A DNA stretch of 64,000 bases from Euclidia mi (lineage: Eukaryota; Arthropoda; Insecta; Lepidoptera; Erebidae). Shown piece by piece: positions 32,300 to 42,468 of this stretch (positions are counted from its first letter, which is position 1; the number at the start of each line of letters is the position of its first letter). Below the pieces are notes generated by a model that worked only from the letters and a program-made list of their open reading frames with translations, was not told the origin of the DNA and searched no databases. The position numbers were made by a program, and so were the translations under genes. The stretch covers positions 6,084,331 through 6,148,330 of the forward strand of contig OX123193.2 of NCBI GenBank assembly GCA_944739405.2, read 5' to 3'.

Positions 32300-33293
32300 A
32301 TACCGCCAACTAGTCGGGGCATACCTATACGTGAGGTATGTGGTACACCCGGGTAACGACGGTTGGAGGCGGCGAGAGATGACGTGCAGTGTTCCACAGG
32401 GGTCGGTTCTTGGTCCACTTCTGTGGAACATTGGCTACGACTATGTGCTGCGGGGTGCGCTCCTCCACGGCGTCGGCATAGTCTGTTATGCCGACGATAC
32501 GTTCGTCACGGCCAAGGGTTAGACGCACCGAGCGGCGGCCATACTGGCGACAGCTGGCGTCGCACACGTAGTGAGTCGCATCTGGCAGGTGGCCCCTGAG
32601 GTGGCCCTGTCGAAATCCGAGGCCATTTCGTTTCATGGCCTCGGAACAGGCCACCTTCAGGGGCCAACATAATGGTAGGAGGGATCCGCATCGACATCGG
32701 GACGAGCTTGAAGTACCTCGGGCTCGTTTTCTACAGCCGATGGGACTTTCACCGGCATTTTGAGCGTTTGGCAGCTAGACTCCTGGGGTGGCGGCCGCTT
32801 TTTCGAGGTTGCTGCCAAACCTAGGGGGGCCGAACGCCTCTTGCCGGAGGCTCTATGAGGGAGTCGTGCGGTCGATGGCCCTATACGGGTGTCCCATCTG
32901 GGCTGAGAACCTGACGGCCCTCAACGTTCGGGCGCTTCGCGCACCGCAGCGCACCATGGCTTCAGGATAATTTGTGGCTACCGCACGATCTCCTTCGGAG
33001 CCGAGACCCTGCTCGTGGGATGTCCGCCGAGCTACAGGCTGGGCTGCTAAAGTCGCTTTATAAGTAGCGCCGCGAAGCCCGGTCACTAGGCGGAGTACCC
33101 GCACCTCGCGAGATTGAGGCGCGGAAGGCGGAACTCCGACAGGTCCTAGTGGCGGAATGGCAACAGCGACTCACGCACCCCAGCGCGGGGCTTCGCTGCA
33201 TCGAGGCAGTGAGGCCCGTACTCGACGAGTGGCTGGAGAGACGACACGGCGCCCTCACCTTCCGGTTGACACAGGTGATAACCAGCCATAGTT
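32300..33293 (+). pseudogene. R1-clade LINE, reverse transcriptase to C-terminal part, 5' truncated and frameshifted
   Basis: Starts within the finger/palm region (LYRQLVGAYL). It has PQGSVLGPLLWNIGYD (about 32397) and the catalytic VCYADDT (about 32484). A stop at 32519 follows at once. Later pieces in other frames match the thumb and the linker: SMALYGCPIWAE near 32875, KAELRQVLVAEWQQRL near 33128 and LDEWLERRHGALTFRLTQVI up to 33290. These phrases are typical of the R1 clade as I recall it. A jockey/CR1-like fragment then breaks it. The 5' end (endonuclease and ORF1) is absent. Likely TSD: 'gttatcgccct' at 32289-32299 against 'gttatctgcct' at 34455-34465. Confidence 0.8.
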
Positions 33294-34150
33294 TTTCTGC
33301 CGAACAAATTGACTCCATGCTGCCTGATGTTAAGCAGTCAGTGAAGTCCCATAGTGATGGCCATCATCCCAGCAGCCAGCATGGCATTATGGCATGATGG
33401 CCCTCACCTTGACGGCCTTGAGTAAAGCTTTTTCACGCCCCGCTTAAAGGACCCGGGATCATAAGTGGAGGGAAACACGTGGACTGGTAAAGAGTTCCAC
33501 ATCTTAATGGTACGGCAGAGATAAGAGGTGCCGAACCGTTTGGTGCGTGACGGTATCTGTTCTGCCGTGTAAGAGTGGCACCTCAACCCAGCACGTGTCG
33601 TTCGGGATTGGAAAGGAGAGGGAAGGATTAGTTGAAAGAGCTCTTCGGAACACTCACCGTGATAGATACGGTAGAAGACAGCCATTGACGCCACGTCTCT
33701 GCGTAATTGCAGTGACTCATGAGTCTTAGTGGCCTCTGGATCCCCGATGATACGGACAGCACGCCGCTGCAACGTATAGAGGGCATCCAATAAGTACTGA
33801 GCGGAGCCATTACAAAGGTGAGAGCAGTATTCCACGCAGGAGCGAACCTGGGTCTTGTATAACAGACGCAACTGCTCCGGCGTGAAAAACCTCCTCACCT
33901 TGTTCAGGACTCCGAGTTTCCGAGATGCGGATTTGATGACACCCTCGATGTAGTTCTTCTGGTTGAGATTTCTGCGTATGTCCATACCTAGGATATTGAG
34001 GCTGTCTTGAATCGGTAGTGGAGTGTCCAGAAGAGAGGGATGGGGAAGGAATGGAGATACCTTGGCTGAGAATGCGCACACCTGTGTTTTCTTGGCGTTG
34101 AACTCGACCAGGTTCTCATCACCCCAATGCGAGATGCAATTCAGAACCCT
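33294..34150 (-). pseudogene. Jockey/CR1-like LINE 3' fragment nested in the R1-clade element
   Basis: Minus strand, open from about 34150 to the stop at 33404. It starts at ETRVLNCISHWGDENLVEF and continues with NAKKTQVCAFSAKVSPF, KLGVLNKVRRFFTPEQ, YKTQVRSCVEYCSHL and LYTLQRRAVRIIGDPE. It ends TIKMWNSLPVHVFP and FKRGVKKLYSRPSR. This is the region after the polymerase core of a jockey- or CR1-type LINE; YADD and the endonuclease are missing because of 5' truncation. Sequence between 33403 and 33294 is probably its 3' UTR. The open frame runs further back, to 34276, only because it reads antisense through R1-clade sequence. The long intact frame suggests a fairly recent insertion. Confidence 0.8.
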
Positions 34151-34443
34151 TGTTTCGGCCGGTTCCTGCACCGCATTGGCTGGGAGGAGACGCCCGGATG
34201 TCACCACTGCGGAGATCGCCGTGACTAATAGAGGACAAGGCGCTGCACATCTTGGTGGAATGCCCTGCATGGGCATCGCAGCGCCGGGACCTAGTCGCGG
34301 CGATAGGAGTGGTCGAACCCTCGCTTCGGACCTCGATTCATTCCATGGTCCTGAGCGAGATGTGTTGGGACGCCGCCACCTCCTTTTGTGAGACGGTGAT
34401 GTTGATCAAAGAAGCGGCGGCGCGGGATAGGGAGGGACTATGA
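34151..34443 (+). pseudogene. R1-clade LINE, C-terminal zinc-knuckle part after the nested insertion
   Basis: Resumes as CFGRFLHRIGWEETPGCHHCG. After a frameshift and stop near 34229 it continues DKALHILVECPAWASQRRDL, MVLSEMCWDAATSF and CETVMLIKEAAARDREGL, ending at 34441-34443. CHHC...H....C is the conserved Cys/His knuckle of R1-clade C termini. A very short 3' UTR follows before the right TSD at 34455. Confidence 0.8.
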
Positions 34444-34915
34444 ATATTTTTATCGTTATCTGCCTTCAAGTTCCCGCATATTGAGAGAAGTGGATTCTGA
34501 GGATGAAGAATGAAAATTGTTTTAATTTTTATTTTTATCTTTATTAATCTGGTACAACAATATGAATGCTTGTATAATATTTAAATATATTTTAATTCAT
34601 TATGAAAAGCTATTTTTCTCCTTGTAAACCTGATATCAAAAGCAGTCAAATGTGGTATGTGCAATAGAGTCGTACACTGATGTGGTAAGTGCACATCTAT
34701 ATGTAATTAATTCAAATTTTAGCATTCAAATTTTACTTTTATTACTCTAATTACATATTATTGTGTTTGCCAATGAACTACTTTACAGGTATATATCAAT
34801 ACAGTAGCTATAACAATAGAAGCTTAAATTTTTCAGATATTCAAACTTTATAATCGCTGTCCTGTAAAATTCATTCCAATGCACATACCACATCTGTGTG
34901 CTATGCTATCGATAG

Positions 34916-35229
34916 GTACTTGGACTCCACTACGTATATTCCTCGATAACAATCCAGTTCTAGCTAACAGGACCACCTTGGCGCTTAGCCAGGTTCCCTA
35001 TGAAATATTTCCCAGAATCAAAGTCTTGAACATTTTTACCGTTCCGCACTTTAATCGAATCAAACTACGTTATAAAATAGCTTCAGATACGTTATCTTTG
35101 AAATTAGAATTTATCGTTTCTACGTGTACGCTAGATATTTTCGGAGATGTTGAATATGTTCTGTTAATTCTAACTAAATTTTGCAATTATTCATACGAAG
35201 TACATACTACTACTACTTTATTACATTAA
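34916..35229 (+). CDS. Orphan open frame next to the DNA transposon, doubtful
   Basis: An open frame of 116 codons starts at 34879 inside the transposon's right end and runs to 35229; the part outside the element is 34916-35229. It has hydrophobic and basic stretches (IFPRIKVLNIFTVPHFNRIK) and no domain I know. It could be chance or part of another repeat. Its start inside the inverted end makes a host gene unlikely. Confidence 0.12.
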
Positions 35230-35296
35230 TCTCATTTATTGCCTTTATTGACAACATTCAGTTTTGTCGTGCTCAACCTTATCATTAGTAGTAAAT

Positions 35297-35815
35297 GTCA
35301 TCATCACACAGCTGGGCAAGGGCCTCTTGATAAGAAGAGAGCTTCTCACTATGATAAGAAGGGTATGGCTATAGTCCACCACGCCGGTCAAGTGCGTGGT
35401 AGCAGATTTTATATTATTATGTCTTTCGATAACGCTATTGAGAAATTTCAGACATGCATGTTTTTAACAATACCACGTGGTGCACGTAACGTACTGCCGA
35501 GACGATGGTATCGGGTTCGATCCCCAGTTACCCCGGGCACACATTTCTGACTTTTTGAAGATATGTAAGCATTATAAATTTATTATCGCTCTCTTAATGA
35601 TGTGCCCGGTAGATGGCAATAGGATCGCCTCCAATTACATTCGGACCGAAACATAACTGGCGAAGTGTGGGTGTGTAATACACCTCTGCCTACTCCTTCG
35701 GGGATAAAAGGCGTGAAGTTATGTTTACAATTTAATATGCACATAATTTCGATAAGCCGTTACGCATCGTCGTAGCAGTCTGTTGGTCTCTCCTCTATAT
35801 AGGCTATCGCTTGAT
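35297..35815 (-). repeat. Family D SINE, copy 2, split by a family B SINE
   Basis: The tail side (35297-35466) and the tRNA-like head (35730-35815) of one D copy flank a B copy. 'acaat' at the left break and 'acaat' at the right suggest the duplicated target. Confidence 0.65.
35468..35731 (+). repeat. Family B SINE, copy 4, nested in SINE D
   Basis: 'gtggtgcacgtaacgtactgccg', B box 'cgggttcgatccccagttacc', tail 'ctgcctactccttcggggataaaaggcgtgaagttatgtt'. The head's first bases are lost. Confidence 0.8.
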
Positions 35816-36145
35816 TAGCAGTTAATGTTACTAAATTAAATCCGATTCTCACAATACAAACAACATGGTGACCAAAATTTCGTTTTCAGGAAGATAGATA
35901 AGTATTTTATGGCCGCGCCTTCACGACATCCAGATTATTTCCGAGTAATTTATGTTATGGCTCCTCCATATATAACGATATATATACGGCCATAACGGCT
36001 GATTAGATACTACGGCACATGGCGAGATATCGTTATTAAGCGGTTGACGATACTGCTTTGTGGTTTATGTAGGTATGTTTATAATAATTAATTTGGTATT
36101 GGTGTAAATTAATTACTATGGATATTATTTCTTTCTTTTTTTTTA
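35816..36145. other. Intergenic, nothing recognised
   Basis: 'acggccataacgg' and 'tatataacgatatatatacgg' near 35968-35996 form a weak palindrome. No gene. Confidence 0.3.
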
Positions 36146-36147
36146 AA

Positions 36148-36384
36148 GGCTCACGTATGTATCTCCGAAGGGGTAGGCAGAGATGTAATATTACACCCAC
36201 ATTTCGCCATGAATTTTTAGGTCCCACGTAATAGGGGGCGAGCCTATTGCCGTTACCGGGCACATCACCAGATTGCGTGCTGCTACTGAGAATTTAGAAA
36301 AACCCAGTTAAATTTTGCCCGACCCGGGAATCGAACCCGGGGCCTCAGCAGTCGCATGCGCTATCCACTGGACCACGGAGGCAG
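36148..36384 (-). repeat. Family A SINE, copy 7
   Basis: Minus-strand copy: head 'tgcctccgtggtccagtgg', B box 'gggttcgattcccggg', tail with 'ctctgcctaccccttcgg'. A run of T/A lies at its end (36130-36146). Confidence 0.85.
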
Positions 36385-37430
36385 TCTCAGTTGTTCATTA
36401 ATATGTACATGATTATCTACTTAACGATGTATATTTTGTTAGTGCGTCAAGTCTAATAGAACATTAGTTTATATAAATATTCTGTTAATCTACTCACACA
36501 CACATTCATGGATCGTAAGAGAAGCTGTATCTACTGTAGATATACACTTAAATGATCTTCTGCCTGGCTATTATTAATCCCGGCCTATATCAGGGTCCGC
36601 CTTAAATAATGTGTTTTAAAATTTATTTCCAGCCTGCCTCTTTGAATATATTTTTTGTCTTGTATAAGTAGCGCCAAATCAATATTGCTTACAATCAGTT
36701 TGGAGTAAATTTAAGGTTATTTTCAGAGTAGTTATCGAAAAGCTGATGAGCTCAACGGAAAATGAAATCGAATATTTTAATAACATCGATAATTTATAAC
36801 TCTCTAATGACAGTCGAGATTTTATTTTCATGACCTCCACAACTTAATGTCCCTCAATATAAATTTAGGGTAAGGGTCAATCAAGGACATTATATAAAAG
36901 TATTGAATAATATTGTTATTGCCTCACTAGCTATACACCGCTATTTTTTAATTAGTACAAAAACTTTAAGGACAGATTAGCGAAGATATTATTATCATAT
37001 ATGTGACGTAAGAATTTCATAATATCAATAAAGAGCAAAGTTATTATCATTTGTTTATTGTAGAAAATCTCACTTAAATCATAGTCATATTTTACATTCC
37101 ATTCACTAATTCATTGATAATATTCCATCTTGCTCATTCGCATTCTCTCTGTCGCACTTATGATGTAGGTAGCCATAGAAAATAAAATGAAGAAAAATAA
37201 TAAATGTAGGTAGTTATTTTTTAATTTTGTTAATTCTACCCTCTCCTTCATACTTCATTCGGGCTAAGGACCGGTAAAATTTATCGTTTAACAAGTAATC
37301 AAATACGGAGATATGTAATTAGAAAGCAAACAAATATCAAAATAAAAAAATGGTGTTCTTGACTAAAAGAAAAGAGTAATTTTGGCGTATTTATGAAGTT
37401 AGAATCATCTGCTATTTACAAATTATTTTA
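36385..37430. other. AT-rich intergenic DNA
   Basis: No gene, repeat match or strong motif seen. Confidence 0.4.
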
Positions 37431-37433
37431 TCA

Positions 37434-37530
37434 TCATTATGTCAGCCTAGAGACGTCCACTGTTGGACATAGGCCTTCCTCAAGGTGTGTGGAGAACACA
37501 GACCGATTTTGAGCCGCCCGCATCAAATTA
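37434..37530 (-). repeat. Family H fragment
   Basis: 'gtcagcctagagacgtccactgttggacataggcc' to 'gaccgattttgagccgcccg'. Reverse complement of 8005-8090. Confidence 0.6.
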
Positions 37531-37619
37531 TTATTTACTTAAGTACGTATCATTTACTAAACTTACAAGTATTTCCATTGTCCTTCGAAATGTCCACCAC
37601 CGTTGTCAAAAGCATCCAA

Positions 37620-37910
37620 TATGCACTGTTTTAATTGTTTGACACTGACCCGGTCACTTTTGTACACTCACAATACGATGTCCATGGGTACACAGCTGCA
37701 CTCGCGATTTTTCCACTCAAAAAGTACGCACAAAGCATAGCTACATACTCCCGTGATATGAACTGATATGATAGGCCATCGCGTGGGGCAAACGTAGACA
37801 AACAATTAACTTTTGCAACGAAATTAGATACACTCACTTTCGCTAGCAATTTAGTACTGTTTGTAGAATCGTCGGGGCGTGGCGCAGGCGCAGAGGGGTG
37901 GGGGGGAATT
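37620..37910 (-). promoter_or_regulatory. GC-rich promoter-like patch with a short open frame
   Basis: 'gtggcgcaggcgcag' (37880-37893) resembles the GCGCANGCGC consensus of NRF-1/Ewg-type factors and sits in a G-rich run. A 72-codon minus-strand frame (37849-37631, MLAKVSVSNFVAKVNCLS) starts about 30 bases downstream of it. No splice model or protein family supports a gene, so this is a weak call. Confidence 0.25.
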
Positions 37911-38228
37911 TATCAATGGTTCATTTTATTATGATAGTACACGGGTTGGTCATAGTATTAGTATTGCATTTACCAATTATCACGTATTTTTGTGGACAGT
38001 TTTGAGACAGTTTTGGGACTTAGTGTTTTTATTTTTCAACTACATAAATATGATCAGTTAAAGATACTTAGTGCCCTGTTAAATTTTTTGTACTAATTAA
38101 AAAATAGCGGTGTATATATGTTACAATGGCGACCAACTGTACTCAAGGCGTTTTTGATAAGATTGATAGATAAATATTCAAAGTCGTGAAGAAATCTGAC
38201 TTTGACTTTTTCTGACTGTGATTTGACT

Positions 38229-38440
38229 GCACGGTTGGCGTAGTGGTTTAAGCGGCCGCCTTGCCGCTTGACACTGCGCCGAGTGTCGTGGGTTCGATTC
38301 CTACACGAGACAACACTTTGTGTGATCCATAAATTGTTGTGTCGTGTCTGGGTGTTCATTGTGACCGTCGGTTGTATATTTGTAAAGTCCCCTGCGACAC
38401 AGGGATTATTGCTAGTGTGGGAGTTGTCTTTAAAAAAAAT
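38229..38440 (+). repeat. Family L tRNA-headed SINE
   Basis: Head 'gcacggttggcgtagtgg', B box 'gggttcgattcctac', body 'gtcccctgcgacacaggg', ending in a run of A. Degraded relatives lie at 47505-47640 and 61720-61850. Confidence 0.75.
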
Positions 38441-38635
38441 CTCGTTTAGAGCTGTTTTATTTTGTCTATAATAGCCGGTTCCAGTATTTGATATATCGAT
38501 GGTTTGACTACTGAAGATACATATTTGACACTAGAGAAGCCCGCGAATACACCTCCGTTATTTAGGGTTACTGCTCTGTAACCATGGCTCAAAGCGTGGT
38601 GTTATATAATCTATAGGCTTCCTCGATACATGAGC

Positions 38636-38990
38636 TCATCATCCTCCTAGCGTGTATCCCAGTTAGAACCCGGGGTCCGCTTTCTAAATATTAGCTATTC
38701 CACAGAGCGACTGCCTTTCTGACCTCCGCAACCCGAAGGGATAGCGATATTCCATGGTTTAGACTAGTGTCAGTTGATTGAAAAGCTACCGACGCCCTGT
38801 AACGACTGTCAAAGATCTTCATGACGACCGGAACCGACGGCTTAACGTGCTCTCCGAGGCACGGGACAAGCGATAATTAATAATTCAATACGCACATAAC
38901 TCCGAAAAGTGCGCGCCGTGGAATCGAACCGGATACCATCTGCATGGCAGTCTGTTGGTATCTCCACTCGGCTATCGCTCGCTCGCTAAT
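38636..38990 (-). repeat. Family E SINE, copy at 38.6 kb
   Basis: From the tail 'catcctcctagcg' to the tRNA-like head 'gagcgatagccgagtggag' on the minus strand. Nearly complete. Confidence 0.8.
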
Positions 38991-39211
38991 AACTTTCTTA
39001 GTATCAGTTAAAATAATTATTTGCGGCGAAATGGTTTCCTTCATTTTCAAACAAACTTTCAACCCCTATTTCACCCTTTTAGGAATGAAATACATCGTGG
39101 AATAATTAAAATCCTTCCATAGGATGTCTAAGTTATAGAAGGAAACGAATGACCAAATTTCCTGTCTCTAGCTTGATAAGTGACTTTAGATATTCGTAAA
39201 ATATGATGATT

Positions 39212-39700
39212 GTCCGTGTGGTGACGGATTAAGAATATGTCATCCCGTGGGCGTAAGAGCCGACAGAGTGAGCATATTATGCAGAGAACAGCACTGTAAG
39301 AGAAGGAAAACTTGATACAAACCCTATACCAACCCGTTTGGCCAGCGTGGTATAATAGACTAACGCCTCCATTAGAGGTCCGCTTACTGGTCTTACCAGA
39401 TATGACAGAATATCAACTTTTCCACAGAGCGACTGCCGTCTGACCTCCGCAACCCAAAGGCACAGCGATATTCCATGGTTTAGATTTAGACCAATATCAG
39501 TTTATTTAAGGGTGCTGACTCCCCGTTACGACTATTAAAGATCGACATGCCAGCCGGGACCAACAGTTTAACGTGCTCTCCGAGGCACGGGGCAGGCGAT
39601 AATTAAAAATTTAATACACACTTAACTTCGAAAAGTCATTGGTGTGCGCCGTGGATTCGAACCCGATACCCGCTGCATTCCACTATGCTATCGTTGCCTC
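39212..39700 (-). repeat. Chimeric family C (5' part) and family E (tail-truncated) copies
   Basis: 39214-39372 is a C copy that lacks its (cat)n end. 39375-39700 is an E copy that lacks its tail but keeps its B box 'gattcgaaccc'. The two breakpoints coincide, which suggests insertion or recombination. Confidence 0.65.
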
Positions 39701-41100
39701 CCCGTTTCATAAGCAGTAATTATTCAATTTTTATTTGATATAAGGATAAAATTATTGATATCTGCACTCTAAGAACTCTGATAAGAAAACCTATCTTAAT
39801 TCACTCACAAACTTTGCATTCAACAAGATTGAAAGCATGCTACTAAAACTTGATCTAAAATCTATTTTAATAAGGCTCCTTCAGGTCCTGCTCAAAATGT
39901 TTTATACCGCAAAATGTACAGGTGCTGAGCACCGAAATTGCCATGCGCGTTAACCGGTTAATCTCCAAGTAACAAAACAACTGCTACACCTATCAACATG
40001 TATGGTTGCCATGCTTTTTGAAAAGGCGGACTATTCTGTGATAAATAACTTTCAAACTTTTGCAGTTTGTTTTTCTTTTTTAGAGAGCTTCAATCAATAG
40101 TTCCGTGTTCACTGCTCATGTCGAAACGTTAGAATTCATAGAATTAATTTCACCTGTTATTTAAAATGTTCATGTGGTTGAATCTCGTATAAATATTACT
40201 ATATTGTGTAATAAAGTTGCCGCTTCTATTATTAGCATTATGTAATACGGAAGTAGTGAAATATTGTGTTCTCATTTGCAGGGAAACTCCACTTCTCTTT
40301 CCCACATAAAAAATACACGATAACTAATTCTAGCACCTGTACGATATTTTTAATCCCCGGTAGTACTTACCTACGTAGAACTTTCATAAACTAAGCAAAA
40401 GCTTTTACCGCACTAACAAGATAGTCTTAAAATATAACACAGAGTGCACATCTACCTAATTATTACCGGTCGCGTCGTTCGAACAAGATCCTACACACTT
40501 GAGACGAGGCAGGTATAATAAGCGAAAAAGCCACATTAACAACAAAACTGACCTACATAATACAAGACAGACACTGCAGAACAAATTGCAGTATCCACTG
40601 GCTATGAAAACTATTTTCAGATGCTCAGGGCTAGAGCTTGACATTTTTTTCAACCCCACTTTTTAGGGTCTTTGTAATGAGTGAAAATTGGACCTTATGG
40701 TACTGCAGAGTCTCAAGTTGGAAGACTAGATCTAGTTTTTTAAGAAAAATATAAATTAAATGTATACTTTATGACTGACGACGACACAATTATAACACAT
40801 TAAAAATATATATATTATTATGAGTCTAATTCCCACAGAGATAAAGCCTATTACTGACACGTTCTGCTACTTAACATTTTCTAGCACTATTAGAACCGAG
40901 AGCTGGGTTGTAATATCTGCAGCGCGATTTGAAGCCCAAGACTACACTACTAGCTAAACCTTTTCTTATAAGACAACTCATGCAGTAAGAATAATTATTA
41001 TATCGCGGTGAACTTGAACAAATGTGCAAGGTGAGTCTATCATTACATCATCATTATCGTCGCAATCATCGCTCCTATATCGTCCCTATCATAAATCATA
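39701..41100. other. AT-rich intergenic DNA
   Basis: No gene or repeat match that I can support. Confidence 0.4.
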
Positions 41101-41106
41101 GTAATA

Positions 41107-41372
41107 ATAATATTCTAATATAATTTTCTACCACCTACACACATCACCATCCAGTCCCAAGCTAAGCAGAGCTTGGGTTATGGGTACTAGATAATGGATA
41201 AACATACATTTAGACCTACTTTTCTTTTGTAAATACATACATATTATACATAGAAACACCCATACCAAGACAAACATCCATGTTCATGCTCACAAATATT
41301 TGACATCGAGAATCGAACTCGCAACCTTCGACGTAGCAGTCGCTTACACTCCCGCAGCGCCAACCGGCCGTC
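41107..41372 (-). repeat. Family F tRNA-headed SINE, copy 3
   Basis: Minus strand: head near 41372, a degraded B box 'gagttcgattctcg', and 'taccacctacacacatcaccatccagtcccaa' at the other end. Confidence 0.75.
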
Positions 41373-42300
41373 AAAATATGTAATTTCGCTTTATAGACTT
41401 AAAAGGTAAAATCGTGTAGATTCATAAAATTAATTACGTTACCCACTAAATCAGCTAAATCTCAGGTGAAACCAACGCTACGTGGCTTATAAAGCGATAA
41501 ATACACATAATTGCCGCGACATGTCCAACCAGATACGCAACTGACGTCCATTGACCAAAGTGATTTAGAGCATAAGGCTTGTGTACATTAGTGGACCTGC
41601 CTTGTGTACCTACAACATTAAAGCCGAATTTGAAATGCCAAATATACAGGATGTTGATTTGCATTTGCAAAATATTTTAAGGGGTTAATATACTACTATA
41701 ACTGAATAAATACATGAAAAAATATCATGCACTTTGAAAATTAATTGGTGTATTGACCGCCGCCGCCGCTCAGATGATCTCCATTGCAGGTGCCTAACAC
41801 ACACAAGCACATGTACCTGCAGTGACTGTGCGATAGAGTCTTATTTTGCACGATTTCTCAGTTTATTCTGATTTAGTATCTAAGTAACATTTAATGAAAA
41901 TAGGGTATCATCGCACACTGTTTGAAATAATTTTAGGTGAATAAGTATACCTACTGTCTATATTGTATTAAAAATATTTTGTAAATGCAGATCATTACAT
42001 TCTATTGCGAAGATATTCTTTTTTGTTTTACGGCGGAAACTCATGTTAGTTTCCTGATCCTCCGCTTCTAGGGACAGGCATAGATGGTGTGTACCCTGCC
42101 TAATAGGCATTAGAGATCTACGTAATAAACACCACCACCACCGAGGTGTCCCTCGATCTTTCAACGTAAGTAAGTATGTAAGTATATTTATTTCCAATAA
42201 AACAGTTGACAAATTAAGTGTAGATGGTCCCAAACTAGGCTATGACTGTATCTTGGGCACCATATATCGAATCTTTAACAATAACAATATCTATTGCATG
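41373..42300. other. Intergenic, nothing recognised
   Basis: A (ccg)n run lies at about 41760-41769. No gene seen. Confidence 0.35.
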
Positions 42301-42440
42301 TTAAGCATAATTTTGTGACCTCGACGGGAAGAAAGATATATATTACATTCTAAATGTAGTTTGAAATTACGTTAAGCATAATTTTGTGACCTCGACGGGA
42401 AGAAAGATATATATTACATTCTAAATGTAGTTTGAAATTT
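42301..42440 (+). repeat. 71-bp tandem duplication
   Basis: 'ttaagcataattttgtgacc' to 'tagtttgaaatt' occurs at 42301 and again at 42372, apparently without change over the shared span. A Helitron starts 28 bases downstream. Confidence 0.9.
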
Positions 42441-42468
42441 ACTCTTCCTTTTACCTGTGTATTATTAA

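Larger units (their letters stand above)
31628..34513 (+). pseudogene. Small split gene inside the DNA transposon, interrupted by a LINE
   Basis: A possible first exon starts at ATG 31628 (MFSRGRLLVKHACEKSE). A likely second exon begins after 'atttaattttag' at 31757, is open from 31758 and holds IYESEAAECTLDTFSNHYPE and SHEPDYGQLI. Its donor is 'ACAG|gtactt' (31911/31912). The next acceptor 'aatccag' ends at 32225 and joins in phase through one Asp codon to TPNPITTDETLDFSSN. That exon is cut after SSSYRP by the R1-clade element. It resumes in frame after 34465 as SSSRILREVDSEDEE and stops at 34511-34513. The protein is Ser- and acid-rich at the end. The link between exons one and two is not solved. 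I recognise no family; it may be the leftover of a transposase or accessory gene. Confidence 0.45.
31326..34915 (+). mobile_element. Unclassified DNA transposon with nested LINE insertions (includes 4-bp flanks)
   Basis: Inverted ends of about 29 bp: 'cgatagcatagcacacag' + 'atgtggtaagt' at 31330 and its complement ending at 34911. 'atag' at 31326-31329 and 34912-34915 is a likely 4-bp TSD. Copies of a 'aatgtggtaagtg'-like motif recur inside each end (31355, 31423, 31471, 31561 and 34648, 34677, plus the right end), as expected for transposase-binding sites. Without the LINE insertion the element is about 1.4 kb. It carries a small split gene (see 31628-34513). A 4-bp TSD does not settle the superfamily, and no catalytic domain is visible, so this copy may be nonautonomous. 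Confidence 0.7.

Noticed and set aside
34023..34391. 122-codon plus-strand frame across the LINE junction
   Set aside because: It reads antisense through the jockey/CR1-like fragment and then in sense through the R1-clade tail in a mixed frame; not one protein.
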